Source: Sutcliffiella horikoshii
GTDB taxonomy: Bacteria > Bacillota > Bacilli > Bacillales > Bacillaceae_I
Assembly (NCBI RefSeq): GCF_020524325.1
Contig: NZ_JAIVKY010000007.1
Location: 186,001 to 250,000 of the forward strand
Length of the DNA: 64,000 nucleotides
Direction: 5' to 3'
In this document: piece by piece, positions 39,103 to 54,225 of the stretch
Layout of the letters: the number at the start of each line of letters is the position of its first letter
How positions within the stretch are numbered: the first letter of the stretch is position 1
Notes under the pieces: generated by a model
What the model saw: the letters and a program-made list of their open reading frames with translations, nothing else
Told to the model about the DNA's origin: nothing
Database searches by the model: none
Made by a program: the position numbers and the translations under genes

Positions 39103-41415
39103 GTGAAATCAAGGAAATTATTATTTTGTATCGTACTTACTGTGCTGCTACTGACATCAACACTAGTGCAACCGCTAAAAAATACAACAGCCGCCATGAA
39201 CACTCGCACAAGCGACACATTACATACAACCAACGAAACTCAAACACCCAAATACCCAAAACGGCCGCCACTTCCGGTAAGCAAAGGTAACGAACTGGAG
39301 GAACAGACGGTTATATTAATCGTGGAGGAGAACAGCCAAAACGCCATTCAAAACTTAATCCAACAACAATATCCTAATTTGAAAATAAAACGGACATACA
39401 CGGCCGTATTTAAAGGATTTGCCGTCCACGGACCGCTCAAAGATCTGGAAAAGCTCCAAAAGGAAAAAGGAATTTTAGAAGTTTCTCCTGTCACCAACTA
39501 CACCCCAAATCTTGACGAAAGTGTGCCATTTATCGGCGGCGGAGAGAAGATGCAACGTCTCTATGACAAAGATGGAGAACGTCTCACCGGAAAAGGCGTG
39601 AAGGTCGGAATCATCGACACTGGAATAGATTACACCCACCCAGACCTCCGGGACAATTATGCAGGTGGCTATGATTTTGTGGATGAGGATAAAGATCCGA
39701 TGGAAACAAAGCGGTCGCAAGGAATGCCAACTCTGCACGGAACACATGTCGCCGGGATCGTCGGGGCGAACGGGCATCTACATGGAGTGGCGCCAGAAGC
39801 GGAACTAATTGCGTATCGGGTCCTTGGTCCAGGCGGGCACGGTTCAAGTGAGCACGTCATCGCCGCTATCGAAATGGCCATTCATGACAAAGTGGACGTG
39901 CTGAATTTATCGCTTGGAAACACCATTAATGGGCCGGATTGGCCTACAAGCCTTGCGCTCAATAAAGCGGTAGAACATGGTGTCGTTGCAGTCACTTCAA
40001 GTGGCAACTCCGGTCCAAACCTTTGGACGGTCGGATCCCCCGGGACCTCGTCTGAGGCAATCTCGGTCGGTGCTTCCACACCGCCGCTTCACATTCCACA
40101 TCTGTCTCCTATTTTTTCAAAAAGAGAGATAGAAATGCTTCCGCTGCAGGGATCTCTGCCATGGGACTTTCCAACCAAGCCGATGGGTATGGTGTATGCA
40201 GGACTTGGGGAAGAAGAAGATTGGGAAGACAAGAAGATAGAGGGAAAAATAGTGCTCCTCGAACGCGGCAAGATTCCTTTTTCGGAAAAAGCACATCATG
40301 CAAAGATGCGCGGTGCGGCTGGTGTAGTCATCTACAATAACCTCGAGGGCAATTTTACAGGTACATTAGAAGTGGAGATGGACATCCCGGTTGTTTCCAT
40401 TTCTAAAGAGGACGGCCAATTTTTAAAAAAGCATTTGAAAAGAAATTTCTCCATGGTGAAGACGAAATTCAAATGGCATAAGGACGACATTGCTAGCTTC
40501 AGCTCTCGCGGGCCGGTGACACATACGTGGGAGATCAAGCCGGATGTGGTTGCACCAGGTGTGGCGATTGACAGTACAATTCCTAACGGTTACCTCGCCC
40601 TTCAAGGGACAAGCATGGCCGCACCGCATGTGGCAGGGGCAAGTGCACTCATCATCCAGGCCCATCCCGATTGGACGCCAGCTCAGGTGAAGGCAGCACT
40701 GATGAATACGACAAAACCTCTCGTAAAAGAAGACGGCACAGGTTATTCCGTTCTAGAACAAGGAGCAGGACGCATTCAGCTGGAAGAAGCCATCAAGACG
40801 AACAGCCTTGTGTATCCCGGTTCCCTTAACTTCGGAATGCTGGAAAAGAAAGATACCCGTACGCAAAAAGAAATTCTGATTACGATTGAAAACGTCTCTG
40901 ATAAAGAGGTCACTTACTCCATAGAAGCACCTAAACAACAAAAAGGTGTCCAATGGAAGACGCCAATCACCTTCACGCTAAAACCAAAAGAAAAACGCGA
41001 AACCAATATCACGCTCGACATCACCCCGACCCAGCAGAAGGCAGGGATGCACGAGGGAGAGGTCATTGTCAACGCGGACAGCCAGAAGATTCGTCTACCT
41101 TACCTCTATATAATAGAAGAACCGGATTACCCTCGGATCATGGGCTTCCAGTTTGGTTATGGAGATAAGGAAGGGGAGTACCAATACGAGGTGTATTTGC
41201 CGGAAGGTGCCGAGGAGCTGGGCATAGCCCTTTACGAAGCAGACACTCTCCACTTCATCGACTATCTTGACTGGGAACGGGACCTGCCGCGCGGGTTATT
41301 TAAAAATCAAATCCCAGCAGATCGGGTGAAAGTGAAGGGACTGGTCAAAGCAGTTGTCTTTGCGAAGAAGCTGGACAAGGAAGACACGGTGGTAGCGGAT
41401 CTCTACTTTGAGTAA
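39103..41415 (+). CDS. secreted subtilisin-like serine protease, Vpr type
   Basis: Extracellular S8 peptidase, 770 aa from GTG 39103 (GAGGTGAAGG upstream; GTG 39094 is too close). Signal peptide about residues 1-30 (KLLFCIVLTVLLLTSTL). Inhibitor-I9 propeptide (EQTVILIVEENSQNAIQNLI to about 145). Catalytic Asp in VGIIDTGIDYTHPDL, His in LHGTHVAGIVG, oxyanion Asn in TSSGNSGPN, a PA-domain insert (about 365-460), Ser in GTSMAAPHVAGASA, then a beta-rich Fn3-like C-terminal region. Resembles B. subtilis Vpr in layout. Not in the B. subtilis upp-atp interval, so it is an insertion here. Confidence 0.9.
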   Translation: MKSRKLLFCIVLTVLLLTSTLVQPLKNTTAAMNTRTSDTLHTTNETQTPKYPKRPPLPVSKGNELEEQTVILIVEENSQNAIQNLIQQQYPNLKIKRTYTAVFKGFAVHGPLKDLEKLQKEKGILEVSPVTNYTPNLDESVPFIGGGEKMQRLYDKDGERLTGKGVKVGIIDTGIDYTHPDLRDNYAGGYDFVDEDKDPMETKRSQGMPTLHGTHVAGIVGANGHLHGVAPEAELIAYRVLGPGGHGSSEHVIAAIEMAIHDKVDVLNLSLGNTINGPDWPTSLALNKAVEHGVVAVTSSGNSGPNLWTVGSPGTSSEAISVGASTPPLHIPHLSPIFSKREIEMLPLQGSLPWDFPTKPMGMVYAGLGEEEDWEDKKIEGKIVLLERGKIPFSEKAHHAKMRGAAGVVIYNNLEGNFTGTLEVEMDIPVVSISKEDGQFLKKHLKRNFSMVKTKFKWHKDDIASFSSRGPVTHTWEIKPDVVAPGVAIDSTIPNGYLALQGTSMAAPHVAGASALIIQAHPDWTPAQVKAALMNTTKPLVKEDGTGYSVLEQGAGRIQLEEAIKTNSLVYPGSLNFGMLEKKDTRTQKEILITIENVSDKEVTYSIEAPKQQKGVQWKTPITFTLKPKEKRETNITLDITPTQQKAGMHEGEVIVNADSQKIRLPYLYIIEEPDYPRIMGFQFGYGDKEGEYQYEVYLPEGAEELGIALYEADTLHFIDYLDWERDLPRGLFKNQIPADRVKVKGLVKAVVFAKKLDKEDTVVADLYFE

Positions 41416-41598
41416 GAAGGGCCTAAGCGAACAGACACTAAGACCGAATGAGCCGCCGTGCCTGTCCCCTCAACCCCCCAAGGGACATTTTTGTCGAACC
41501 CTGTCAAGCAACACAACCTGAAACTACCGAATAGTCACATAATGTTCACAATCGACAAACTTAACCTATATGTCATCTGTGATAAAATAATGTTATAC
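41416..41598 (+). other. spacer before the atp operon
   Basis: No gene supported. TTAACC (41561) and TAAAAT (41583) with 16 nt between could be a promoter, but it would fire straight into the terminator at 41599. Confidence 0.3.
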
Positions 41599-41645
41599 AA
41601 CAGCCGAATGAGGAAACCTGTTCATCATTTGGCTGTTTTTTTCTG
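41599..41645 (+). terminator. terminator upstream of the atp operon
   Basis: ACAGCCGAATGA and TCATTTGGCTGT pair with one wobble around a GGAAACCTGT-type loop, then seven T residues. 180 nt after the protease stop. Confidence 0.85.
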
Positions 41646-41723
41646 GAAAAATACATAGCAAAAAAGCTGGTTCAAAGAGAAATCTTACCAACGAAAAGAA
41701 TGTCGATTTTTCCTTAGAACACA

Positions 41724-41752
41724 TTGACATTGATAAAGTGCTATTGTATGCT
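41724..41752 (+). promoter_or_regulatory. atp operon promoter
   Basis: TTGACA (41724-41729), 17-nt spacer, TATGCT (41747-41752), about 120 nt before atpZ. The -35 is a perfect consensus match. Confidence 0.8.
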
Positions 41753-41874
41753 TACAAAGGGTATAAAATGATAGGGTTTTCATAGGTTTTTAAAAACCAA
41801 TTTTATACATATTTAGCATCGATTTATCAGCAAGACCTCAAGTTTTTTACCGCATGTAAAACGGGGTGTTTTCT

Positions 41875-42093
41875 ATGGAAGATAAACGCCGCCCATTCCA
41901 AGCAATGGCTTTGATGTCCGGAATCCTTTCCTACTTAGTTGGTCCCACCTTAGTTGGATTATTTGCAGGGAGATGGCTGGATGGAAAAATTGGTACTGAA
42001 CCATTGTTCCTTATTATTGGACTTCTTTTAGGACTAGCAGCAGGTGTGATGGCAGTATTATACTTGGTCCAAAAATTCTTCTCAGGAGAGTCA
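41875..42093 (+). CDS. atpZ: AtpZ, small membrane protein of the atp operon
   Basis: 73-aa protein (stop codon extends to 42096) with two membrane helices (SYLVGPTLVGLFAGRWL and FLIIGLLLGLAAGVMAVLY) and a short linker with GRWLDGKIGTEP, typical of the AtpZ/AtpI group. ATG 41875 is six bases after GGGGTG. In alkaliphilic Bacillus AtpZ with AtpI is linked to Mg2+ supply for ATP synthase; B. subtilis has only atpI at this place. Two nucleotides separate it from atpI. Confidence 0.85.
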
Positions 42094-42098
42094 TAAAT

Positions 42099-43240
<1,142 letters not shown>

Positions 43241-43247
43241 TTTATAA

Positions 43248-43511
<264 letters not shown>

Positions 43512-43544
43512 TTAACTGCCCGAATAATTCTTAGCATCAATAAT

Positions 43545-43576
43545 GGCGAAGTCCGTCTCACACGAGAACCTTCGCC
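43545..43576 (+). promoter_or_regulatory. intra-operon hairpin after atpE
   Basis: GGCGAAG and CTTCGCC pair around an 18-nt loop, followed by TTTCCTTT. It sits in the longest gap of the operon before atpF, just behind the gene whose product is needed in many copies. It may protect the atpE end of the mRNA or terminate part of transcription. Confidence 0.6.
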
Positions 43577-43672
43577 TTTCCTTTAGTATGAACAACTTTT
43601 CAAAAAATCTAGCCAAGGTGCCCTTTAGGTGCTTGTGCTTTTCTTATGTATTCCTCGAAGGGAGTGAAAGCA

Positions 43673-44191
43673 TTGTATAGCTTAGATCACTTAGTGCTTG
43701 GTGCAGGATCCCTAACTTTAGGAGATGCACTATTCCAGTTAATCACATTTTTAATCTTACTATATTTCCTTAGAAAATTTGCTTGGGATAAGCTTGTTGG
43801 AATGATGAAGCAACGTGAAGATCACATTGCAAACGAAATTACAGCAGCAGAACAAAGCAATGTAGAAGCAAAAGGTCTTGTAGAAGAGCAAAAAGCTCTT
43901 TTAAAAGAAGCTCGCACGGAAGCTCAGGCTTTAGTGGAAAGCGCGAAAAAGATTGCAGAAGATCAAAAAGCAGATATCGTAAGAGCTGCTCAAGAAGAGT
44001 CTGCACGTCTTAAAGAAGCGGCAAGAAAAGAAATCATTCAGGAAAAAGAACAAGCAGTTGTTGCTTTGCGTGAACAGGTTGCTTCCTTGTCCGTATTAAT
44101 CGCTTCTAAAGTGATTGAAAAAGAACTAAACGAAAAAGATCAGCAAAAGCTTATCGATGATTACGTGAAACAGGTAGGCGAAGTGCGATGA
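43673..44191 (+). CDS. atpF: ATP synthase F0 subunit b
   Basis: Peripheral stalk subunit. 172 aa: one N-terminal membrane helix ([18 protein letters not shown]) and a long Ala/Lys/Glu-rich helix. TTG 43673 is eight bases after AAGGGAG and gives the family N-terminus; ATG 43646 has no ribosome site. Overlaps atpH by 4 nt. Confidence 0.94.
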   Translation: MYSLDHLVLGAGSLTLGDALFQLITFLILLYFLRKFAWDKLVGMMKQREDHIANEITAAEQSNVEAKGLVEEQKALLKEARTEAQALVESAKKIAEDQKADIVRAAQEESARLKEAARKEIIQEKEQAVVALREQVASLSVLIASKVIEKELNEKDQQKLIDDYVKQVGEVR

Positions 44192-44730
44192 GCAAAAACG
44201 GAGTAGCAAAGCGTTATGCATTAGCTCTTTTCGACTTGGCAAAAGAAAACAATCTTTATGCCCAGTTTGATGCAGAGCTTGCAGAAGTAAAAAAGGTGTT
44301 TTTGAACAACAAGGAACTTGACATTGTTCTAAGCAACCCGAAAGTACGCAAAGACTCTAAAAAGCAAATCGTCCGTGAGGCATTTGCTTCCGCATCACCA
44401 TTTATCGTAAACACGTTACAGCTTTTAATAGACCGTCACCGTCAAGGTATCGTAGTGGATATGATTGACGAGTACAAAGCACTTTCTAACGAAGCCCTTA
44501 ATGTGGCTGACGCAAAAGTGTACTCTGTTCGCGCATTATCTGACGCAGAGCAGGCTCAGCTTTCCGCTGTATTTGCAGCTAAAGTTGGGAAATCTTCTTT
44601 AAACATCAGCAATATCGTAGATCCATCATTAATCGGCGGCTTGAAGATTCGTATCGGCAACCGTATTTTCGATGGAAGTGTTAGTGGAAAATTAGAACGT
44701 CTTGGACGTCAACTTACAACGAATAGATAG
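44188..44730 (+). CDS. atpH: ATP synthase F1 subunit delta
   Basis: Connects the F1 head to the peripheral stalk. 180 aa with [14 protein letters not shown] at the N-terminus, ETLQLL-like [13 protein letters not shown], and the C-terminal [21 protein letters not shown] signature. ATGA overlap with atpF. Confidence 0.95.
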   Translation: MSKNGVAKRYALALFDLAKENNLYAQFDAELAEVKKVFLNNKELDIVLSNPKVRKDSKKQIVREAFASASPFIVNTLQLLIDRHRQGIVVDMIDEYKALSNEALNVADAKVYSVRALSDAEQAQLSAVFAAKVGKSSLNISNIVDPSLIGGLKIRIGNRIFDGSVSGKLERLGRQLTTNR

Positions 44731-44733
44731 TAG

Positions 44734-46260
<1,527 letters not shown>

Positions 46261-46291
46261 TAGATCGACATAGTGAGTTACACCATGCGAT

Positions 46292-46322
46292 GGAGGAACC
46301 CGAACCAACCTTCGATTCCTCC
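46292..46322 (+). promoter_or_regulatory. intra-operon hairpin between atpA and atpG
   Basis: GGAGGAA and TTCCTCC pair around a 17-nt loop, followed by TTTCC, in the 113-nt atpA-atpG gap. Because atpG and atpD must be read beyond it, it is more likely an mRNA stability or processing element than a full terminator. Confidence 0.5.
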
Positions 46323-46367
46323 TTTCCATGTGTCTAACCACTCTGAATAGGGTTAAAAAGGTGGTGA

Positions 46368-48701
<2,334 letters not shown>

Positions 48702-48705
48702 TTAA

Positions 48706-49128
<423 letters not shown>

Positions 49129-49161
49129 CAATACCCTGTGCATATAAGATTTTTAGAATGG

Positions 49162-49208
49162 AACCCCCTTTCCCCAGAGCAGACGTGCTTTGGGGAGAGG
49201 GGGTTTTT
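49162..49208 (+). terminator. atp operon terminator
   Basis: AACCCCCTTTCCCCA and TGGGGAGAGGGGGTT pair almost fully around a 14-nt loop, then TTTTTGTG. Confidence 0.95.
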
Positions 49209-49245
49209 GTGTTGTTGTCGAATTAACAAGGTGTCTGTCGATTTC

Positions 49246-49353
49246 TTGATATATCTCTGAATTTATTGATATATTTTAATTTTTCTTGATAACCGCTCCT
49301 AATTTCTCGATATATCCAAGTTTTTCATGATATATCCTGATTTTTATTGATAT
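49246..49353. repeat. 20/21-nt-spaced private-motif array (TTGATATAT)
   Basis: Copies of (T/C)(T/C)TTGATATAT-like text begin near 49246, 49266, 49286, 49307, 49327 and 49347; steps are 20, 20, 21, 20 and 20 nt. Some copies read TCGATATAT or ATGATATAT. Bases between are not conserved. Directly downstream of the atp terminator. Confidence 0.8.
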
Positions 49354-49370
49354 ACGCAAATCTATAAAGA

Positions 49371-49400
49371 GGGGTCTGACCCGCTGCGCGGTGATGCACT
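49371..49400. repeat. REP-like element between two arrays
   Basis: GGGGTCTGACCC (49371-49382) followed by GCTGCGCGGTGATGCACT, like the linker type at 31451-31549. It separates the TTGATATAT array from the AATGGATAA array. Confidence 0.7.
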
Positions 49401-49427
49401 AAAGGATTTATGCTGTGAAACCTTTAT

Positions 49428-49519
49428 AATGGATATATTGGTTTTACAATGGATATAAGTCTGTTAACAATGGATAAACCGGATTTACAATGGATAAAAC
49501 CACTTTAACAATGGATAAG
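49428..49519. repeat. 20/21-nt-spaced private-motif array (ACAATGGATAA)
   Basis: AATGGATA copies with the first G at 49431, 49451, 49472, 49492 and 49513; steps 20, 21, 20 and 21 nt. Most are preceded by TTTA or TTAAC. It is a different motif from the array 80 nt to its left. Confidence 0.8.
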
Positions 49520-49826
49520 TGGTTTTACGAAATAGATCTCGGCTGAAATGCCCGCTTAGTAATCCAATTTTAAACGCGTATATGTACCACGCACCCAAAA
49601 AACCAACCCAAAATTACCTACTTTCAACTAAAACCCCTCATAATAACCACATACTTCTTTGGTTCCACCACTCACCAAACACGCTCTTTTCAAAACAAGG
49701 TAATTATCCCTTCAACGTTAAGTAAAACGTCTCGCATTGGTAGAACAAAACACAAAACTTCACCCTCCAGCAAAAACAATTCCCTTCGTCTCCCTAAAAA
49801 CAATAGCCATAATAAGGATATCTCCT
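49520..49826. other. C/A-rich spacer, no feature found
   Basis: About 300 nt with C- and A-rich plus strand. One open frame crosses it but has no ribosome site and no protein-like composition. Nothing else recognised. Confidence 0.4.
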
Positions 49827-49827
49827 G

Positions 49828-49856
49828 TCGACACCGATATGGGTATTTGATATAAT
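49828..49856 (+). promoter_or_regulatory. nuo operon promoter
   Basis: TCGACA (49828-49833), 17-nt spacer, TATAAT (49851-49856), 70 nt before nuoA. Confidence 0.8.
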
Positions 49857-49925
49857 TGTTATCGGTTACATTTTTAAATATTGTGAGCAGTCTGAAAATG
49901 AAGAGAGACTTCGGAGGGGGCGGGC

Positions 49926-50300
49926 ATGAATCTACTAAACTTATATCAAAATAACTATTTGATAGTGGTTGTATTTTTAGCTCTAGGGGTATTGCTTCCG
50001 GTCGTGGCGCTTGCTATTGGACGTGTACTGCGTCCGAATAAGCCATCAGCAGCCAAGCAGACGACCTATGAAAGTGGAATTGATCCCTTTCATGATTCAC
50101 GTGTTCAGTTCAATGTTCGTTATTACATATTTGCCCTGTTATTTGTCATTTTCGATGTGGAGACGGTGTTCCTGTATCCATGGGCGGTGGCATACGAAAA
50201 ATTGGGGATTTTTGCACTGATTGAAATGCTTATTTTCGTAGTTTTATTACTAATCGGATTAATATACGCATGGAAGAAGAAGGTGTTGAAATGGATCTAA
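49926..50300 (+). CDS. nuoA: NADH-quinone oxidoreductase subunit A
   Basis: Membrane subunit of complex I. 124 aa, three helices, with the conserved loop [20 protein letters not shown] and [24 protein letters not shown] precedes the ATG. First gene of the operon, overlapping nuoB by 10 nt. Confidence 0.95.
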   Translation: MNLLNLYQNNYLIVVVFLALGVLLPVVALAIGRVLRPNKPSAAKQTTYESGIDPFHDSRVQFNVRYYIFALLFVIFDVETVFLYPWAVAYEKLGIFALIEMLIFVVLLLIGLIYAWKKKVLKWI

Positions 50301-50803
50301 ATCTAGAGAGTATCTCACCAGAGGAAATGGAAGAACTGAAACAAACAGTCTTCCTGACAACATTGGAGGAACTGAAAGCGTGGGCCCGCAGCAACTCCAT
50401 GTGGCCGATGACATTCGGTCTAGCTTGCTGTGCCATTGAAATGATGGGAGTTGGCTCGTCCCACTATGATCTCGACCGTTTTGGGTCCTTCTTTCGTACA
50501 TCACCGCGTCAGTCTGACTGTATGATCGTATCTGGTACCGTAACGAAAAAAATGGCACCAGTCTTAAAGCGCTTATATGACCAAATGCCTGAGCCGAAAT
50601 GGGTCATTGCCATGGGTTCCTGTGCGACTGCAGGCGGTCCATATATCAAATCCTATGCCGTTGTAAAAGGTGTGGACCAAATTGTACCTGTAGACGTGTA
50701 CATACCGGGATGCCCACCAAATCCAGCGGCTCTTATTTATGGAATCAACAAGCTACGCGAAAAAATTCGTTATGAAGCCAAGACAGGGAAGCAGGTGATC
50801 TAG
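50291..50803 (+). CDS. nuoB: NADH-quinone oxidoreductase subunit B
   Basis: Carries the terminal 4Fe-4S cluster N2 next to the quinone site. 170 aa. Cluster cysteines in [22 protein letters not shown] and [12 protein letters not shown] 50291 lies after AAGGTG; the open frame extends seven codons further without a better site. Confidence 0.95.
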   Translation: MDLNLESISPEEMEELKQTVFLTTLEELKAWARSNSMWPMTFGLACCAIEMMGVGSSHYDLDRFGSFFRTSPRQSDCMIVSGTVTKKMAPVLKRLYDQMPEPKWVIAMGSCATAGGPYIKSYAVVKGVDQIVPVDVYIPGCPPNPAALIYGINKLREKIRYEAKTGKQVI

Positions 50804-50805
50804 CA

Positions 50806-52086
50806 GTGAGCGATGAGAAGAGCCTGGAAGAAAAAAAGAAAGAAGCCGCAGCCAAAGCAAAAGCTGCTGCACTTGCAAAATTAGAAGCGAAAAAAAGAAT
50901 GGAAGCGCAGGCTTCAGAAAATATAGAAGAAACAACACCAGAACTACCGGCTAGCGACGACGCCAAAGAACTGGCGAAAAGGAAAGCAGCGGCCGCGGCA
51001 AAAGCGAAGGCCGCTGCACTCGCGAAACAAAAAGCGAAAGAACAGGCGTCAACCGAAGCCGAATCAACAGAGTCACCAGACGACGCCAAAGAACTAGCGA
51101 AAAAGAAGGCGGCAGCCGCCGCAAAAGCGAAGGCCGCTGCACTCGCGAAACAAAAAGCGAAAGAACAAGCGTCAACCGAAGCCGAATCAGCAGATACACC
51201 AGACGACGCCAAAGAACTAGCGAAAAAGAAAGCCGCCGCAGCAGCCAAAGCAAAAGCTGCCGCACTCGCAAAACAAAAACGTGATGCAGACGAAACATCT
51301 GCACCAGCATCCGATGGTGACGATGCAAAAGCAAAGGCCATTGCAGCCGCAAAAGCCAAAGCTGCAGCAGCCAAGGCCAAAGTTGCAGCACTAGCCAAAC
51401 AACAACGTGACGGAGGAGCGGCTGGAACCGCGGGCGACTCAGACATTGGCTCCCCTGACCTCCAAAACGAAAAAGCAAAAGCTATCGCCGCTGCGAAAGC
51501 CAAAGCAAAGGCCGCCGCCGCAGCCAAGGCTAAAGCCGCAACCGCTGCAAAAGCCAAAGGAACAGCAGCCGGAACAAGCGATGACGCAACAACACCAGCA
51601 ACACCATCACCAAACCAAAAATACCTCGATAAATATGTAAAAGTAATCAACGACAACCTTGGGGAAAACACCCTGGAAGACGCGTACATCAACCAGCTTT
51701 CCAAAGATGTTCCGACGCTTGTCGCGAAACCGGAGAACTATTTTAAAGTGGCATCTTTCCTTCGTTACAATGAACAGTTGACGTTTGAATTCCTGTCAGA
51801 AATGCATGGCACGGATTTTGAAACGCATATGGAGATCTACAACCACTTATATTCTTATAAAAATAAGCAGTCTGTTGCGTTTAAGGTAAAAATAGATCGA
51901 GAAAATCCTGTCATCCCATCCATTCAGCCAATTTGGGAAGGGGCGAACTGGCCGGAGCGGGAGACATATGACCTGCTTGGCATTCAGTTTACAGGACACC
52001 CGAATTTGACGCGCATTATGATGCCGGATGATTGGGTAGGTTATCCGCTGCGCAAAGATTATGAGCCGTACGATGTGGAGGTGTAA
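50806..52086 (+). CDS. nuoC: NADH-quinone oxidoreductase subunit C with a long Ala/Lys-rich extension
   Basis: The conserved 30-kDa-subunit domain occupies only about residues 275-426 ([16 protein letters not shown] to [18 protein letters not shown] and [12 protein letters not shown]). The first ~275 residues are low-complexity Ala/Lys/Glu, built of [12 protein letters not shown] units; three tandem 41-residue repeats start at [11 protein letters not shown]. Usual NuoC is about 170-200 aa. The extension would form long charged helices on the cytoplasmic side. Similar extensions exist in NuoC of other Bacillus species as I recall. GTG start after CAGGTGA; 3 nt after nuoB. Confidence 0.92.
   Translation: MSDEKSLEEKKKEAAAKAKAAALAKLEAKKRMEAQASENIEETTPELPASDDAKELAKRKAAAAAKAKAAALAKQKAKEQASTEAESTESPDDAKELAKKKAAAAAKAKAAALAKQKAKEQASTEAESADTPDDAKELAKKKAAAAAKAKAAALAKQKRDADETSAPASDGDDAKAKAIAAAKAKAAAAKAKVAALAKQQRDGGAAGTAGDSDIGSPDLQNEKAKAIAAAKAKAKAAAAAKAKAATAAKAKGTAAGTSDDATTPATPSPNQKYLDKYVKVINDNLGENTLEDAYINQLSKDVPTLVAKPENYFKVASFLRYNEQLTFEFLSEMHGTDFETHMEIYNHLYSYKNKQSVAFKVKIDRENPVIPSIQPIWEGANWPERETYDLLGIQFTGHPNLTRIMMPDDWVGYPLRKDYEPYDVEV
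50956..51324 (+). repeat. 123-nt tandem repeat inside nuoC
   Basis: Units begin at 50956, 51079 and 51202 with GACGACGCCAAAGAACT, exactly 123 nt (41 codons) apart; the third unit decays after about 90 nt. Near-identity of the first two at the DNA level suggests recent duplication or gene-conversion-type homogenisation. Confidence 0.85.
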
Positions 52087-52089
52087 CAG

Positions 52090-53190
52090 ATGATCCGCAC
52101 AGAGGAAATGCTACTGAATGTCGGTCCACAGCATCCGAGTACCCACGGTGTGTTCCGACTTGTCATAAAAATCGATGGGGAAATCATCAAGGAAGCAACA
52201 CCGGTCATTGGATACCTTCACCGCGGCACCGAAAAGCTCGCGGAGAATCTCCAATACACGCAAATCATCCCATACACCGACCGGATGGACTACTTGTCCG
52301 CCATGACCAACAACTACGTGCTATGTCATGCGGTGGAAACGATGATGGGCATAGAGATTCCAGACCGAGCCGAATACCTTCGCGTGCTTGCGATGGAACT
52401 TGGTCGTGTTGCGAGTCATCTAGTTTGGTATGGTACATATTTACTTGATATCGGGGCGGTGAGTCCTTTCCTATATGCGTTCCGAGAGCGCGAAATGATT
52501 ATTAATCTATTAAATGAGCTGTCAGGGGCCCGCCTTACTTTCAATTACATGCGAGTTGGGGGCGTGAAGTGGGATGCGCCTGAGGGATGGATTGAAAAAG
52601 TAGAAGAATTTGTTCCATATATGAGGGAGCAGCTGAAAGGCTACCACGACCTTGTAACAGGCAATGAAATTTTCATGAGCCGTGTGAAGGGGGTTGGCCG
52701 TTACACGAAGGAGGATGCCTTTGCGTACTCCCTGAGTGGTGCGAACCTCAGATGTACCGGAGTGAAGTGGGATCTTCGTAAAGATGAGCCATACTCCATT
52801 TATGATCGCTTTGATTTTGACGTTCCAACACGTGAAGGCGGGGACGCATGGGCGCGTTACCACTGCCGCATGGAGGAAATTGAGGAATCCCTAAAGATCA
52901 TTGAACAAGCCGTCGAGCAATTCCCGAAAGAAGGCGCAATCATGGCAAAAGTGCCAAAGATTATCAAGGCGCCGAAGGGAGAAGCATATGTACGCATTGA
53001 ATCCCCTCGTGGTGAGATCGGCTGCTACATTGCCAGTGACGGAAAAAAAGAACCGTACAGACTTAAATTCCGCCGTCCGTCTTTTTACAACCTGCAGATC
53101 TTACCGAAGCTTTTGAAAGGCGAAAACATGGCAAACCTGATCGCCATTTTAGGGGCAATTGATATTGTCCTCGGGGAGGTGGATGGCTAA
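52090..53190 (+). CDS. nuoD: NADH-quinone oxidoreductase subunit D
   Basis: 49-kDa subunit forming the quinone-binding cavity. 366 aa; NVGPQHPSTHGVFRLV, GYLHRGTEKLAE, YTDRMDYLSAMTNN, ELGRVASHLVW and the C-terminal GAIDIVLGEVD. GGAGGTG precedes the ATG. Separate from NuoC here, unlike fused NuoCD of enterobacteria. Confidence 0.96.
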   Translation: MIRTEEMLLNVGPQHPSTHGVFRLVIKIDGEIIKEATPVIGYLHRGTEKLAENLQYTQIIPYTDRMDYLSAMTNNYVLCHAVETMMGIEIPDRAEYLRVLAMELGRVASHLVWYGTYLLDIGAVSPFLYAFREREMIINLLNELSGARLTFNYMRVGGVKWDAPEGWIEKVEEFVPYMREQLKGYHDLVTGNEIFMSRVKGVGRYTKEDAFAYSLSGANLRCTGVKWDLRKDEPYSIYDRFDFDVPTREGGDAWARYHCRMEEIEESLKIIEQAVEQFPKEGAIMAKVPKIIKAPKGEAYVRIESPRGEIGCYIASDGKKEPYRLKFRRPSFYNLQILPKLLKGENMANLIAILGAIDIVLGEVDG

Positions 53191-54197
53191 TGATGGAAAG
53201 CTTGTTGCACTCCTCACCATCCTGGACGAACTTTTTCATTTTTTTCGGATTGGCCACGGCCTTGCTGCTTGCTGTCCTTGGCTTCGTAACGTACGGAATT
53301 CTTGCTGAGCGTAAAGTAATGGGCTTCATGCAAGGACGTATGGGACCAAATCAGGTCGGTGGCTCATGGGGCTTGCTCCAAACCGTAGCCGACGTATTAA
53401 AGCTTCTTATAAAAGAGGACACGATCCCAAAACTTGCGGATCGACCATTATACATTATCGCACCAGTAATCGCCTTCACACCGGCGTTCATGGTGCTTGC
53501 CACTATCCCCTTCACAGACCGTTTTCAATTTGCGGACATCGGGGTCGGCTTGCTTTACTACATCGCCATTTCCGGTATCACAACGGTCGGCGTCGTAGCG
53601 GCAGGCTGGGCATCTAACAACAAGTACTCGTTACTTGGGGGCATGCGTGCAGCGGCCCAAATGATTTCCTATGAAGTGCCGCTTGTCATGTCCGTAATCG
53701 GGGTTGTCCTTTTAGCAGGAAGCCTCAACCTAAACGAAATCGTTGCCGCTCAAGGCGAAACATTCTGGTTCATCATTCTGCAGCCAGTCGGGTTCCTTAT
53801 TTTCGTCATCGCATCTGTTGCAGAGTTAAACCGTACACCATTTGACCTGCCGGAAGCAGAATCCGAGCTTGTCGCAGGATATCATGTGGAATACTCCGGT
53901 TTCCGCTGGGCATTTTTCATGCTAGCAGAATATGTGTACCTGTTTGCAATGGCTTCCCTGACGACCGTCCTGTTTCTGGGCGGATGGCTGCCACCATTCG
54001 AGTTCCTTGGATTCATCCCGGGTGCCGTCTGGTTCGCGTTAAAATTCAGCGTCGTCGTATTCGTGCTCATCTGGATCCGTGTCACTTTCCCGCGTCTGCG
54101 CGCAGACCAGCTCATGGAATTTGGCTGGAAGGTACTGCTGCCAGTAGCACTAGCGAATATCTTTTTCTCAGCGATTATGAAGGAATTGTTTTTTTAA
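53190..54197 (+). CDS. nuoH: NADH-quinone oxidoreductase subunit H
   Basis: Membrane subunit with eight helices next to the quinone channel. 335 aa; ERKVMGFMQGRMGPNQVGG, AAAQMISYEVPL, the acidic loop RTPFDLPEAESELVAGYHVEYSG split as the E-channel, WIRVTFPRLRADQLM. Starts in a one-base overlap with nuoD after GGGAGGTGG. Confidence 0.96.
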   Translation: MMESLLHSSPSWTNFFIFFGLATALLLAVLGFVTYGILAERKVMGFMQGRMGPNQVGGSWGLLQTVADVLKLLIKEDTIPKLADRPLYIIAPVIAFTPAFMVLATIPFTDRFQFADIGVGLLYYIAISGITTVGVVAAGWASNNKYSLLGGMRAAAQMISYEVPLVMSVIGVVLLAGSLNLNEIVAAQGETFWFIILQPVGFLIFVIASVAELNRTPFDLPEAESELVAGYHVEYSGFRWAFFMLAEYVYLFAMASLTTVLFLGGWLPPFEFLGFIPGAVWFALKFSVVVFVLIWIRVTFPRLRADQLMEFGWKVLLPVALANIFFSAIMKELFF

Positions 54198-54225
54198 TGA
54201 TTTGAAATATAGAGAGTATCATATC

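Noticed and set aside
49246-49519. Possible CRISPR array
   Set aside because: The conserved unit is only 8-11 nt and the intervals are 20-21 nt in total; no long identical direct repeats, leader or cas genes.
50745-51704. 319-codon open frame antisense to nuoC
   Set aside because: It is the complement of the Ala/Lys repeat (Ala codons read as Ser/Gly/Cys-type runs), with no ribosome site; a compositional shadow.
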